From NCBI RefSeq assembly GCF_921293095.1, contig NC_060251.1:63939585-64003584 (forward strand): a DNA stretch of 64,000 nt, written 5' to 3'. The translations under genes and the position numbers were made by a program. Below are positions 46,498 through 58,290 of this stretch, piece by piece; the first letter of the stretch is position 1; each line of letters opens with the position of its first letter. The notes under the pieces are model-generated. The model was not told the DNA's origin. It saw only the letters and a list, made by a program, of their open reading frames with translations, and ran no database searches. The DNA comes from Ischnura elegans. Taxonomy: Eukaryota > Arthropoda > Insecta > Odonata > Coenagrionidae.

Positions 46498-46662
46498 GGT
46501 TGCAAGACAACTGGTTTTCTCCCTCGCTGTTTGTGCGCTAATATGCAAGTCTCTCCCCCCTCCTGCACGTGACCCCGAGGATGAAATACCGCCTGAGAGG
46601 TCGGATCCTTCCCGATCTACCGATCTTTTTTTCTAGGAAATATTATTTTCCTTGAATTCATT

Positions 46663-46735
46663 TGCGATTTCTGCTGCTAGGGGGGAGGGCAGCTGCCCCC
46701 TCCTGCCCCTCGCTGGGTACACCCATGCTTCTATC
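46663..46735. repeat. GC-rich MITE scrap
   Basis: GGGGGAGGGCAGCTGCCCCC then CCCCTCGCTGGGTAC resembles an inner/end piece of G-run hAT MITEs such as 50662-50938. No partner end was located. Confidence 0.35.
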
Positions 46736-47042
46736 CTTCCATAAATGCATATTCTTCTTCCGGGGAATTGAATAATGCCCATTGATCAGAGGTGCCACAG
46801 AACAGAGTTTTCACTGTACTTGCATTTGAATACGAAATTCCTTGAAAGAAAACACACTACCTGGCCGAAAGAATTGTTCCACTAATGAAAAAAGGCGATT
46901 ACTCCTACTTATATGGGGAAAGGTTTCCCAAATAGAGTTATCATATAAGAATCGTGCGGTTTCAGTAATTCATAGGAAAATAGTAACGATAGAGTGTCAA
47001 TTACATTTCAGAGGTTACTCTATTCCTACTTGAGTGCTTTGA

Positions 47043-47459
47043 AAAGTAGAATCTTTGAAAGTAATTATTATTTGTTTTATTAATGTACCGGTTAAGACAG
47101 GTTAACTTGGAATTTTTTTAGAATCAATATAGCCTTTCCCATGTTCTCCTCCCCATAATGAATCTCTCTCTTTAATTTCAAGTAATATATACTCAATTGC
47201 ATTCCATTTATGAATCCTTTTCTCTTCTTTCCTAACTGTCCCCTTGAAAATGGATTTTTAAACTGGCTCCCCGATTAGTACTTTCGCCATCTACACCCTC
47301 AGTGTACCTTGAATACCTGCCATAGCGATTTCCTCACCTCCTAACCTTTAAGAATGCTCAATTTTTCGACTCTGATAGAAAGTATTTCATCCCCACTCAT
47401 GTTTATAGGATATTCATCGCAGGCAATCGGAATGAGTCAACTCATGGCCAAAGTTTATT
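47043..47459 (-). repeat. Long inverted repeat, right arm
   Basis: Inverted partner of 44913-45332, with the same inner (AGTAGAATCT) and outer (GGCCAAAGTTTA) limits. The spacer of about 1.7 kb contains gene 1, a SINE and a MITE scrap. Flanking target duplications are not evident. Confidence 0.85.
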
Positions 47460-48025
47460 AAAAGGCCGTAAAAATATAAATATTTGTTACAACTATGATT
47501 TTAATGTAACTTGGCGATGATATAGGGCTAAATTAGATTTGTTCCTCAATATTTTAAAATTGAGACCAATTCTATATATGCAACAGCGAGCATCACATTC
47601 AAAAGCGATACTTTTCGATTGACCCTTTGCTGAAAACCTTGACGACCAAAATGGCAACAAATGTAAAACAACACAGCGTATTCAGTAAGAAATTATCTTT
47701 GATATATTCCGAAAAAAAATATATATTACGGTGATATTTTAGTCTTCTCCAGATGTTTAAGTAATGTTTTGATAACGAAAATATAACTTGCTATAATTTT
47801 AAAAAATTTAGTTTGTAACTGATTAAGAATTTCCAGAGAATTATTTTCTATATTTTGTGCATTCGTTGCAATGCTTTACCCTTAAAATGAACTTTCACAC
47901 ACATTTCTTCAGTTTTCAACAGTGGCTAAAATCTCTCGTCAAGCACGGATAGAAAAATGGTAATATTTTCACGGAATTCGACATACTGAGAATATCCCGC
48001 CATTTTTTCGGGTCAAAAGAAGTTT
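47460..48025. other. AT-rich gene-free spacer
   Basis: Nothing recognised. Confidence 0.4.
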
Positions 48026-49118
48026 GGCGATTCTACCAGAAAGTGTCAATTTCAAGTCCCTCTAGATCTGTAATGAAATTGCTTAAGTTAAACAAAATTT
48101 TTTAAATTTATTTTTAAGGTATATTTTTTAACACTTTTATGTAGTTATTACTTAATTTTATCATATACTGATTTGTTAAAATACATATATGTACATTGAT
48201 TCTCATTCCCCTGCCATGTCCCTATATCATATAATCAGATTTAAGTCCAAAAAAGAAAATGTGTAGCCTTTTTATATTTGTAGCATATTTTATTTATGAT
48301 TTATAACTTATAAATATTACTAATTTCATATTCCCTATGTGTTTTTTACATATTTAGTTATTTAAAAAAAATATTTGCAATGTCCCTCTGGGAAATATCA
48401 TTCCCCTGTTCAAATTTGAATTTCCCGCTCGAAGAAGAAGAATCTTCATTTAGTAGTGTTTGGGAGGGAATTACTGTTGTATGGCTTGTGCTCAGAAACT
48501 GTAACTCCACAAGTGGCCATTTTGACAAGTATCAAAATTTTGGTATTCATGTTTGTCGAATAAATGCTGTGATTGTTTTTATTCTGTCTCATTCCCCTAT
48601 CAACAACAACCAGATAATTGTGCACAGTTGTTTATTTGCTCTGATATGTATTTATTGCATTGATATACATCTGTTTATTGTCATATGTTACAGGGTTCTA
48701 TCTGTTTCCAGTTTGTCTAAATTTAAGTTAACCTAGAAATTTCTCATTCCCCTGGCTTTCATTCCCCTGCCAAAAACGTGACAGGGGAATGAGAATAACA
48801 CAGGGTAATAAGACGGTATAAAGGTATTAACACAGGGCATTAAGATGATAAGGGAAGTAAAGAATTTGTTAAGAAATGACTTAATAATGGCAAAATGTGT
48901 CATCATTGACCGAGTTCTCATTCCCCTGTTAAGACATTTCATTCCCACGCTGTAAAAAAATTAAATTTTGGTAGTTCTGTGACACTTGCTGTTTTTTCCT
49001 TTTGTGTGTGTCTTTATCATTGCATATCTGACATCAAAAAAATTTTGGTGAAAAATTACTCAGTTTTAGTTTTAGTGAAATCAGCATCTTCAAATTGACA
49101 CTTTCTGGTAGAATCGCC
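48026..49118. mobile_element. TIR element with repeated CATTCCCCT motifs (1.09 kb)
   Basis: 31-bp inverted ends (left GGCGATTCTACCAGAAAG from 48026, right ending 49118) differ at one position. Inside, the motif (T)CTCATTCCCCTG or its core CATTCCCCT occurs at 48201, 48399, 48587, 48742, 48757 and 48916 on the plus strand and at 48782 on the minus strand, with a degenerate copy near 48936. The plus-strand frame at 48380-48736 (118 codons) has no recognisable domain. Multiple dispersed internal binding-type repeats fit a non-autonomous DNA transposon. Ends and superfamily are unassigned and no target duplication is clear. Confidence 0.65.
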
Positions 49119-49699
49119 CAGTTAGAGATAAATGTTTAGGTGTCACATATTTACATTTCCAGGGCTTAAAATGATTCTTTGAAAGGAAATAGCTGAGCAG
49201 AATCTACCAACCGCGGAGGTTTTACCCTAAAGGCAATGAGCGTAGTCGAAGTTCTTTTTACCATTAATAATTCAATCCTAAGTAGATTTATTAGTGTTTT
49301 TCTACATATCAAATGGGTACTTTTCGAGTTTTTCGAATGTAAAATAAACGTATATTTGGTACAAACTGTTTTATAAAAAAAAACAATGGTCTTTTTTATC
49401 GATTTATCGATCTTTCGAACCAAATTTCGATTTTCTTAAATAGTCAAGCTAATTACGGCTAAAAATCGATTTGACAGCCACTTTTTCCAACACTACATGG
49501 TTGCATGAGGTGATAGCTAGCCTTTCCTTCGAATTGAGAGGTTGCTTTTGCACACTATTGCCCTTCAACAGCCCTCCCAAGAGATCGCCAGGTGTCTTTG
49601 TGATTCCTGGATCCTTCTCAGTTATTTGGAGCTTGCGATATGAAGAGGACCCATGAATTCCCTCATTCGATCTTTTTTCGCGACAAATTACTCGCATCG
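49119..49699. other. Gene-free spacer
   Basis: No gene or repeat recognised. The minus-strand frame from 49449 has no domain. Confidence 0.4.
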
Positions 49700-49960
49700 A
49701 TTTAAAGTATTCCGGGACCAACCACGGTGATAAATTTACCGAGTAACCCAGAATGCACAAATTGTGCGAAAATACCACAGAGAAAAATATTCGTCTATGC
49801 TAGGATTCGAAACCAAATTCCCCGATTTCCGGTCGAGAGCTTTAGTCACCGAGGCGTCGCGACGCGTCGTTCCCAGGAATGGAAATTTGTGGAAATTACC
49901 GGACAAGAGAGTCTGGTTTGCTTAGCACATTATGGACTGCTAGTCACTTAAGCACTCGGA
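49700..49960 (-). mobile_element. tRNA-derived SINE, family S1
   Basis: In minus orientation: head 49860-49795 with a degenerate A box (GTGACTAAAGCTCTCG) and B box (GGTTTCGAATCC), body with TTTTCGCACAATTTGTGC, and TGGTCCCGGAATAC at the low-coordinate end. The 5' flank ACTCTCTTGTCCGGTAATTTCC is shared with the 17.4 kb copy. Confidence 0.7.
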
Positions 49961-50007
49961 TTTTAAAACCAACTCCCCGCTTCGTAGTTGCGTAACCTTA
50001 CTACCTC

Positions 50008-50150
50008 AGTCTCCCATGAATATCTCCCATTGAAATTTCCTCTCCTCGCTTACCTTGCTTAACATATCGGCGCTGATAGAAAATATTTATCTCAAACTCA
50101 TGTTTACAGCATATTAATCGCAGGTAATCGGAATGAGCCAACTCATGGCT
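50008..50150 (-). repeat. Partial copy of the inverted-repeat arm
   Basis: CATGAATATCTCCC then CGCTGATAGAAAATATT, AATCGCAGGTAATCGGAATG and AACTCATGGC match the outer third of the arms at 44913 and 47459. There is no gene next to it. Confidence 0.65.
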
Positions 50151-50207
50151 AACATTAAAAGTCAACGAACCGCAATCATGATGACTTCCCTATTCAGTTA
50201 TTTTCTA

Positions 50208-50520
50208 TTTTCCCTATTCAAAAACCAGTTTCAATTGCATGACCTTTGGGTGAGAGCTAAAAATGCTCCACGTCCGTGCCGTAAACGGTATGAGACGTCT
50301 CGACTTCTATCAAATAAATAAATCCACATCTATATGCTACCCTGCAAGCCGCTTAAAAAGGCGTGTGGTGGAGTGTATTTTTTTATATTTTCCCTATTCA
50401 CAAACCAGTTTCAATTGTATGACCTTAAGGTGAGAGCTGAAAATGCTCCACGTCCGTGCCGTAAACGGTGCATCTATATGCTACCCCACAAGCCGCTTAA
50501 AAAGGCGTGTGGCGGGGTTT
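50208..50520. repeat. Tandem duplication spanning a LINE 3' end
   Basis: 50208-50387 and 50388-50520 share TTTTCCCTATTCA, CCAGTTTCAATTG, GCTCCACGTCCGTGCC and GCCGCTTAAAAAGGCGTGTG. The first unit has an extra stretch of about 45 bp (ATGAGACGTCTCGACTTC...). The duplication includes both host flank and the CR1-like 3' tip, so it arose after the LINE inserted. Confidence 0.7.
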
Positions 50521-51165
50521 ATTGGGACACTAGCCATTTATGTATAATAAGGTAATGCTCTAACGAAATTACGACAAGCATTTATTAAAATCGTTTATTT
50601 CTCGGGGGGAAAACAAATTCCCATGCCTCCCATTCCGTTCGGCAAAATATTTCTCTTAATGCAGGCGCGCAGTTAGGAAGGCTGGGGAGGGGGGGGGGGG
50701 GTTAAGGCGCAACTAATACTGAGGGTACGAAGACGGGAGATGCGGGTGTCCTCCCTCAGAAATTTTTTAAGATAAATGGTTCAAAATGGTGATTTTTACG
50801 GCTTTCTGAGGGATATGAGGGATATTTCCTTGCACTTATATATTGGTAATAGTATTAGTAAAATGGATAAAATTTTAAAATTTCTCTGAGTTCTGGGGGG
50901 AAGGTTTATCACCCAAAATCCCCCTCGCTGCGCCACTGCCTTAGTGTACCGTTTCTGTCGGACCTTGAAATATGATGGGTTCTAATAAGATGTTCTCTGA
51001 GTCGCCGTTAAAGATATCTATTCTCAATCGCTCAAGAAATGTTAGTCGACCGCGCAGCCTCGGAGTCTCCCGTCCTAATTCGCTTAACATCTGTGTAACG
51101 CTTGCTTTACGCCCGTAGCAGTTTTTGACGAGTCTCACCCAGCTTTCCGTTGAATTTTATTAACC
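50470..51165 (-). pseudogene. CR1-like LINE fossil interrupted by a MITE
   Basis: In minus orientation: VNKIQRKA, LVKNCYGRKASVTQMLSELG and RLRGRLTFLERLRIDIF from 51163 down to about 50950, then the 3' UTR. A 277-bp hAT MITE (50662-50938) is inserted in the region corresponding to the C-terminal R-S-D-R-S-D-K-L-R-E segment. The 5' side is truncated at about 51165. Confidence 0.8.
50662..50938. mobile_element. hAT-type MITE nested in a CR1-like LINE (277 bp)
   Basis: Left CAGGCGCGCAG, right complement CAGTGGCGCAGCGAGG. The flanks TCTTAATG (50654-50661) and CCTTAGTG (50939-50946) match at 6 of 8 bases, as expected for an aged 8-bp duplication. Removing it restores continuity of the LINE. A 17-nt G run lies near the left end. 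Confidence 0.8.
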
Positions 51166-51175
51166 CCTTCCACTT

Positions 51176-54100
51176 CCATTAATTTTCTGAATACCGTGCT
51201 CGTAACCTCTACATATTTTTTTCTGTGGTTTTCTTTTAAATTATAGGTAGTAAAATGACGTTTTGTAATCAATGTAGCACCTTGAAACAAAATGTGATTA
51301 TAAAACATGGAGAACACAGCTACCGCTACTCGAATAAAATCATTTTAATCGTTCCAATGCATCATGTTTCATTAAATATCAATTATTCATGTATACTATG
51401 AATGTTTTAACATTTGTAAGCTTTCAAATTAATTATATTGTTTCTATAAATAGTCTTAACACTTTGCGTGCCAAGGGCATAATATTACGTCCTGCTAATC
51501 CTTCTGAGGATTGCCATGGACGTAATATTACGTCTATCTATTTCATTGACTTTGTTTGCGTGAAGCTGTAATGTTTCGCCCATGGAACTTCCCTAGTTTA
51601 CTGCTTAGTGGTTCTGCTATTTCAAAAAACAACTGCACGATGGAAAAAGAGTTCTTTTAATGTCTTGAGGACGAAAAGTCCTCTGTAGCTACCGGCACCC
51701 TTATCTGTCATTATTGAGTATACTACTGTTTTCAGTGTCATCTGTCTTGCGACAAAAGATGACTGTAAGTATTTCTTGGCATAAGAGATTTGTTTTGTTC
51801 AAAATGGTTAGTATATACATTGGGGACAAGTGTCGTTTTTGTGATATCTATCATACAGGATGTTTCCTTTCGATTAAGCCTATGAGTCCATGGCATGACT
51901 ATGATTATTATGGAAGAGAGAGCGAGAGTATTTATTCAATGGCCATTAGTGTGATGGTCCCTATTAAAGAATTGAGGCAAGTCAATCATCTTATTTATAT
52001 TGATTGTGGATAGTGGTGAGAGGATATTGTCTGAGAGCCAGATACCTGTTTGTGCCTGCTGCAGTATCATGATTGTATAAAGGAATTGACTCCCACATTC
52101 TAGCCACTCAGAACCCTAGCTAAGGGATTTATGCTTTTATGTGAAATGACTAATTGTAAATCTATGAAATAAGACAGCCAATTACTTCTTGATGTGCTAT
52201 AGATATATATTGTTCCATGTAACATTTCGAGACCATTTATTGTTTCTGAGATTACAATTTTAATGTTCTCATAAGGTGAGGTGAGGCTAACCTATTTTCA
52301 TTTGAATGTGTATCGTTAATTTATGTAACGATCGAATCTGATTGAAAATTATTGGTCTGAGAGCCCTATAAATACTTAGGAGGAGGAGAGAGATGAAAGA
52401 GACAGTCTTGTGTGAGGGAACTTATGAATGTATATGACCCTTTTGTATTAACATAAGAAGTATTTCAGGGAAAATATTGGATAAAGATTTAGCTTGGAAG
52501 CTAATAAATATTTTATGTCCCTACATGATTCCAGCTCAAAGAGCTCTTGTAGTACGAATGCATTTGAAGGTATATTACTAAACCACATCAACCACTATCC
52601 CTATATAAGTTAGTGAAAATTGTACATGGAATACCTGCCTAAATCTAGATATATTGTGCACTGCAATTTTATGGGCATGGCAGCTACTGGTAGTGACAAT
52701 AATTTGGGACTTGGCCATCCCTCTGTCAGCAGAGAAGTTGAGGAGGTTACAGAAGCATAGAATTCTCCTCCCATATTGACCAAAGATATATAATTCCCAT
52801 CAATAGAAAATGAGCAGAGAAGAGTAATATAAAATTGAGCATGAATTGCTGCTGATGTAGATGCCCATGAATTTTTGGAACAAATTGTGATGAGCCCATT
52901 ACTGTTCACATAGCATTTTCCAACAAATGTATACTGTTGGAGAATAATCAAACCAACATTGTAATTTATTTTAATAATTTATCATGGATTAGACCTTGAC
53001 TCTGTAAATTATTCTCTTGAGTATTTCTAAATCATCATTACCTTACATGCCAGTCCTTCTCAAATTAATTGGTGATAGTCGAGGTATTCCTACAAATAGG
53101 CCTAACACAGTTAATAGGTATTTATGCATTCACAATAAAGGATCCAGTTCCTTTCGTTAAATTTCCTGCATTATAATATGGCATGATGTAAGTAACCGAT
53201 TAATGGAGATGTTGCTCTGGATGTTCATCAACTTTACCTAGGCTGTTTCCATTAGTATGGGATCAGAAACGTAGCATTGAAAAGAATTTGGTGATAATGC
53301 CACTCTTCTATTCATAATACAAACTTTTACCAAATTACAGCTCCCCACCCCCTGTAATTAAATGATTCATATTCGCTATATCATGAAACCCATTCTACAT
53401 CCACAGCTCAAGTCTCTTGTAACTACTCTCATCCCATATGCTATCTAAACCCACTCAGAAGCATATTAATAACATGCTTGTGAAACAAGCTCTTAAACAA
53501 TTTGAAACGTGATGGTAACTGATACCACCTCCAGAACTACGGTTGCATTTCGTTATTCTTTATAGTTACTAAATAATTACAGGTAAGCTCAAAGGAAATA
53601 AAGTAAGAGAGTATCATTTCTTAGTCATTCCTATTTTATTTAACATTAATTTGCAAGCATCAATGTTTCCAGATTATCAGTTATGTCGATACATATATGG
53701 AATCAATCAGCCATGCATAGGGAAATGAAAGGTGCTTGGGAGAGTGGATATCAGTGTTCATTGTTTGGTATAAATTTGGAAAAATAATCATCTGGTACAT
53801 AATTTAGCATACATTGTATGATATTAATAATATATTGGAAGTAATGACCTTGATTTTTTTAAAGTATGCAAAAGTATTTTTTTAAACTCCTTGCATCTAA
53901 AAGAAAGAATAATTTTTATATCATATCTGTATCCTTAAGCACCGCATATATTAAAACAAGTGTAATGAATAATAGGTGGCTTAGGTAACCCACACCACCA
54001 CTGGCCCCAGACTGGAATACTATGTGGCAGGCCAAGTACCCCTGAAACTTATTAAACTGAAGCCCATAAGCAAATTATAAAGTCTATTGAGAGGTGCCTG

Positions 54101-55051
54101 GGAGTTCTTAACTCTAGGTTCAGATGATTGCTGAGACATTGAGTGCTGGAGTGTACACCAATAAAATCAGGATTGATAGTTAATTCTTGTGTTGTACTTC
54201 ATAATATGTGTGTAGGGGCTGGTTTTCTCTTCCCAGATGAGGCTGATTATTATGGAGATCCCAGCTCTTGCAGAGTCCCTAATTCTTGGAAGAGGCATAT
54301 TAAACAAGGCCAGAACTATTAGACAAGCGATTATTAACAGGTTACCTAATGCATTGGTAAATTACCAATTGATACCCTACCATTGCTTTTGTTGGTGGTC
54401 AAACTACGGTTTTCCACCTTAAAATTAATCATGGGATCCCTCGTAGAAGGGATACCCTGTAGTTGCCACCAACCTCATCAGAATGGTCTAAAATGAGAAA
54501 AGAAATATTACGAATGGGTCATGTTTCATCCATTATTTTTTCATGCATTTTTCTGTTACTTGCATAAGACATATAATGTCTTTCACTAGGTAGAAATTTC
54601 CCTTAACAATTATCACTGCTTGGGTCTCTTAACCTTCTTGATTGTGAGGTACTTCAGGATAAAAGTAGAACAGTCATCACTATAGCTCAGTTTATATCAA
54701 TTGCCACCCATTCAGGCTGTGCTTCCTTTTTCTTAGGAACGGTAGTAAGAAAGTGATATTTTTAGGTGTGCTGATTACTTTAGATGCTGCAAATTTGCTA
54801 CCTATATAATATTATAGCGTGATTGATTTTTAAGAATCCAAAATTATGAGGTAGAAACTGCTTCACTTGACTTTGTTCATAATTTAAAAATTCCCAAGGT
54901 ATCTCTTAAATTGAAACTACTACAAAATGAAGAAGATTTGAATTTATTCAATAAAAATATGAACTTAATGTCACTTCTAAACTAAAAAGTTAGGTGTACT
55001 TATATAAGTTAGCGACAAATGTTGAGGCGCATTTCGTCAGTACCATAACTC
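51176..55051. other. Gene-free stretch of 3.9 kb
   Basis: AT-rich, with no supportable gene. Near 51476-51534 a GGCATAATATTACGTCC and the 16-bp palindrome GACGTAATATTACGTC lie close together. A frame at 51714-52013 contains ...NHLIYIDCG, faintly like the N-H-x-x-Y-x-D region of piggyBac transposases. That is too weak to call. The context CCCTATAAATAC near 52363 resembles a TATA box. An unseen host exon cannot be excluded. Confidence 0.35.
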
Positions 55052-55811
55052 TTAAGGTACGTTTTCATGAACGCGTTTCAGGCGAACCGACGCGAAAGCG
55101 AAATTTTCAGCCAATCAGAAGCTCGGATTTCTTCGTGTGATATCGCGTACGTTCGCCTAGCTTCGCGTCTCCCGAGATGAAATATGTTCAACTTTCGACG
55201 CGTGGGACGCGTAGAATCTCAAACATGGCCGACCAGCGAGGTTTCGTTGATGAAGTTATCATTTCGGAAACCCGGGTAATTTGGTAGAAATGATTTTGTT
55301 TTTATTATTTGTGATGGCGATAAAGTTTTAGTTTTATTTACGTTCATTTTTCTGTTTATTTCTGCTTTACATTGCAATGTTATCCGTAAGCCGGTGCATC
55401 AAAGACAATGATTGAACAGCGTATTATCATGGATATTAAAGCTGTTAGGAGATGTTTGTGTATTACGACACATAAAAACCTTAATTGGAGGTATTCTTGA
55501 GGCATAATCATTCGCGATCATGTTGAATGACGTGATTAAAGTCGTCATACTAGACGCAATCCATGCTAAGGATATCACCCAGCACGTTAAAATCACCTCT
55601 AGATCGATGTAAAAAGCGTACAAACAAAGTTTTCTTGCGCATATGCACTAGATATGGATATGGAGTAACTACTTAGTACAATTGTGTGCATCAAGTATTA
55701 CTCTTAAGCTTACAAAGGGAAAGTTTAATCACATCTTATTCACATTTCAACGCAAAGGTTAATTATGAACATTAATAAAATATTACTGTGTTTGTGTAGG
55801 CACTTGTTATG

Positions 55812-55890
55812 GCAACCGGTGTAGCCCAGTGGTTAGCGCCCAACGCTACCATGCGGAGGGCCCACGTTCGATGCTGATAGCAGTAGTTTT
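55812..55890 (+). mobile_element. tRNA-derived SINE, family S3, nested
   Basis: CCGGTGTAGCCCAGTGGTTAG (A box TAGCCCAGTGG, given here with its lead-in), then GCGGAGGGCCCACGTTCGAT (B box region) and a poly-T run. It is tRNA-like but with a mispaired TC arm, so not a real tRNA gene. It lies inside the Harbinger element. Confidence 0.55.
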
Positions 55891-56194
55891 TTTTTTTTTT
55901 TACTTTTTTATGTATATTTTTGGCATAAACTTACGTTTAACTATTAATTTTGTGATTTAAAATCATAAGAGTGTTTTCTGGATTGAAAATATTTCACATG
56001 TGCACGCTACGTATGTTTTATTATCTTTTGATTTTGATAGTTTTTATCGAACTGCTGTGGCCATTTCGGTATCAATTACCAAACCTGTTTGATATAATTT
56101 ATCAAATTGGATTGGTAATTGTTACTAAATTTTGCAATGAGCCATATGACGACCGAAAATTTTGATAAATTTCATCAGAATTCGATAGTTCTAA

Positions 56195-56425
56195 CTAAAC
56201 CATTTCTGGGGACATTCTTAAGTAATTAAAAAATGACTCGCGGTCGTTAAGCCTCATCTCTTGGAGGAGATGATGGTAGTCTCCCTGCCTTCTGCGTTCC
56301 TCAAATATTGGGCGAACCCACCACCTTTTTCTTGCATATCGCCGTCTTCTTAGTAAAACAAGGCCCAATAAGGCATTAAACCTCCATTCCATTTGTACAG
56401 GATTCAATGGCAATACTGCATCCAT
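56195..56425 (-). pseudogene. Harbinger transposase N-terminus, truncated
   Basis: The 76-codon frame contains RRYARKRWWVRPIFEERRRQ and, toward the end, LLQEMRLNDRESFFNYLRMS-PEM. This is the conserved N-terminal region of HARBI1-like Harbinger nucleases, in which (R)WWVRP is followed by L-x-x-D-x-x-x-F-x-x-x-L-R-M. A stop follows directly after PEMV and the catalytic DDE domain is missing from the element, so it is an internal deletion derivative. Confidence 0.85.
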
Positions 56426-56660
56426 TTCTTCCCTTCAAATATTTTCGCAGAAATACACTCCAACTCATATATCTGAAAGTTAGTTTGCAACCACGGTCGT
56501 GTCGTTTCTTTTTTTATAATTTCTTCTTTGCCGTAGATGTCGCGCAAGCACATCCTACGCGCAGGTTCGCTTTCGCTTGCATGTGAACGGTTCACGCGAA
56601 TACGTGACGCGTATCGTCGCGCGCGTGCGCCTCTGACGCGTCTATGAAAACGTACCTTTA

Positions 56661-57974
56661 AATGTTAAGGCCAGGATACAAATTGTGAACATTGAAGTCA
56701 GGGTTGCAACGTAATGATAACAGTCCGTTGTACATAGATTCTTATTTTTATCTATTTTGAGGGGTTTAGTTCTTCACCTTATTTTCCGTCGTCTTAATAC
56801 CCTGTTACCAGCTCTTATCCCGTAAAGTTATCCTTTCTTATCTACAGATAGCAAATTACGCGTCTTCGAATGTTTACGCGGCGTAACCACGTAAACGGAA
56901 TCTTTCGTCTTCGCGACCGCGTAAAGAGTTACTGAATAGCCCTGCAGACCACTAAAAACATAATAACATCTCACCAATAACAATATTAACGTGTCTCATG
57001 AGATGAATCGGAAACATAGGCCAAGACACATAAAATGGCATTGAACTCACTGCGCTGCTTAACATAGGCTAAAAGTTATTGCACAATTACGTTGAAAATT
57101 GAGCCTATTGGCCCCATTCTACGGTACCCTGGTTTTCCGCCAAAAGAAACTATCACCGCGCGCTCGTTGTTTAGAACGCACCTCCGTTACGGATGCCATT
57201 CTAAAAGCTCCGCATAGCACGTCACCTTTCGGAAGTCAATACGAAGACGAGACGAAATGGGAAGGTTTGAAAATGTTCCACAAGAAATACCAGGTTTTTT
57301 CAACCAAAATTGGCCGTGAAAACAAAATGTGTTGCACTCACCTCGTAAATACTTAGACTACAAAGAAAAGCTGAACTTCAACCCTAATGATCGGGGCTGT
57401 AGATGGGAAAAAATGTATGCGGTACTCACCAAAAGTTGCCAACAGCTGAACATGTATCATACATTCGGCCGCGATTTAAATGTCAAACTCCAACTCTTAC
57501 ACTAGTTCCAAGTTGTGCCACGAGATAACTCTGAAAAAGTAAATAATCATTTCCGATTATTCTTTCAGAAATCTATTGGACAATTTACAGTAGGGCTATT
57601 TTTCACAGGTTTAAAAAGGTAGTCTAAGCGGAACGCTTATAACGTGTTTGGGTTTTAGGGGGTACGCCGTACCTGCCCAACTACAGCATTGCTAATGATT
57701 AAAAATAAGGGGGTGAGAAACCAAGGGGTACAAGTGATTTTTTTCCCAAGAGAATTAGGTAAAGTAAATTTTTTGAAGAAATACACAAAAAATGGTTGCC
57801 AAGGGACACGAATGAGTCTCAATTCTGTGCTGACTTCGAGTGCAAAATCAAATGCTTTACTAAATATCTGACTGATCTCGTTTTTTTGTGTACACCTAAT
57901 TTCTGTATCAATCTCTGCATGGAAAAAGAAATGACTTTACACCTTGGCTTCCAAAAATTAACAACAAAGTGTTC
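56661..57974. other. Gene-free stretch
   Basis: Nothing recognised; the frame at 57099-57356 has no known domain. Confidence 0.4.
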
Positions 57975-58290
57975 GTTCTAAAAATACGAAAAAGCCATTT
58001 TATTGAGCTAAATTAATTTTTTCAACTCATTGTGGAAGATGAATGCTGTAGACGCATTAGTTTTCCCTAGGCTGAGTTGTAAAGTTAACTAAGTTGACAA
58101 AACGGCTAATTTTACGGTACGCGCAGTCATTTATTGTACAGGCGTGTCTACATTATTTATTTTTTCATAAAACAAAACATAAATTAGAATTTATAATATG
58201 TTCCGTAAAACGACGTGTAATACATTATTTTAGCATGCAATTAAGCCCATATATAAATTTGCAAAATACAGTGGCACATCATTTTGACAC
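57975..58290 (-). repeat. Family D element, partial copy 2
   Basis: Inverted match to 5565-5870. Shared strings, read on the minus strand, include GATGTGCCACTGTATTTTGC at the end, AATTAGCCGTTTTGTCAAC, CTAGGGAAAACTA and AAAATGGCTTTTTCGTATTT. The second end is not present. Confidence 0.65.

Larger units (their letters stand above)
55055..56657 (-). mobile_element. PIF/Harbinger DNA transposon, non-autonomous (1.6 kb)
   Basis: Terminal inverted repeats AGGTACGTTTTCATGAACGC (left) and, as complement, AGGTACGTTTTCATAGACGC (right), flanked by the TTA duplication (55052-55054 and 56658-56660) typical of PIF/Harbinger. Both subterminal regions are rich in ACGCG. The only transposase sequence left is its N-terminus (56195-56425, minus). 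A tRNA-like SINE (55812-55890) is nested inside. Confidence 0.88.

Noticed and set aside
9423-55890. Functional tRNA genes at 9.43, 9.70, 17.49, 45.4, 49.8 and 55.8 kb
   Set aside because: All have A/B-box-like segments but imperfect cloverleaves, and most lie in dispersed repeat units with LINE-like tails; they are tRNA-derived SINEs.
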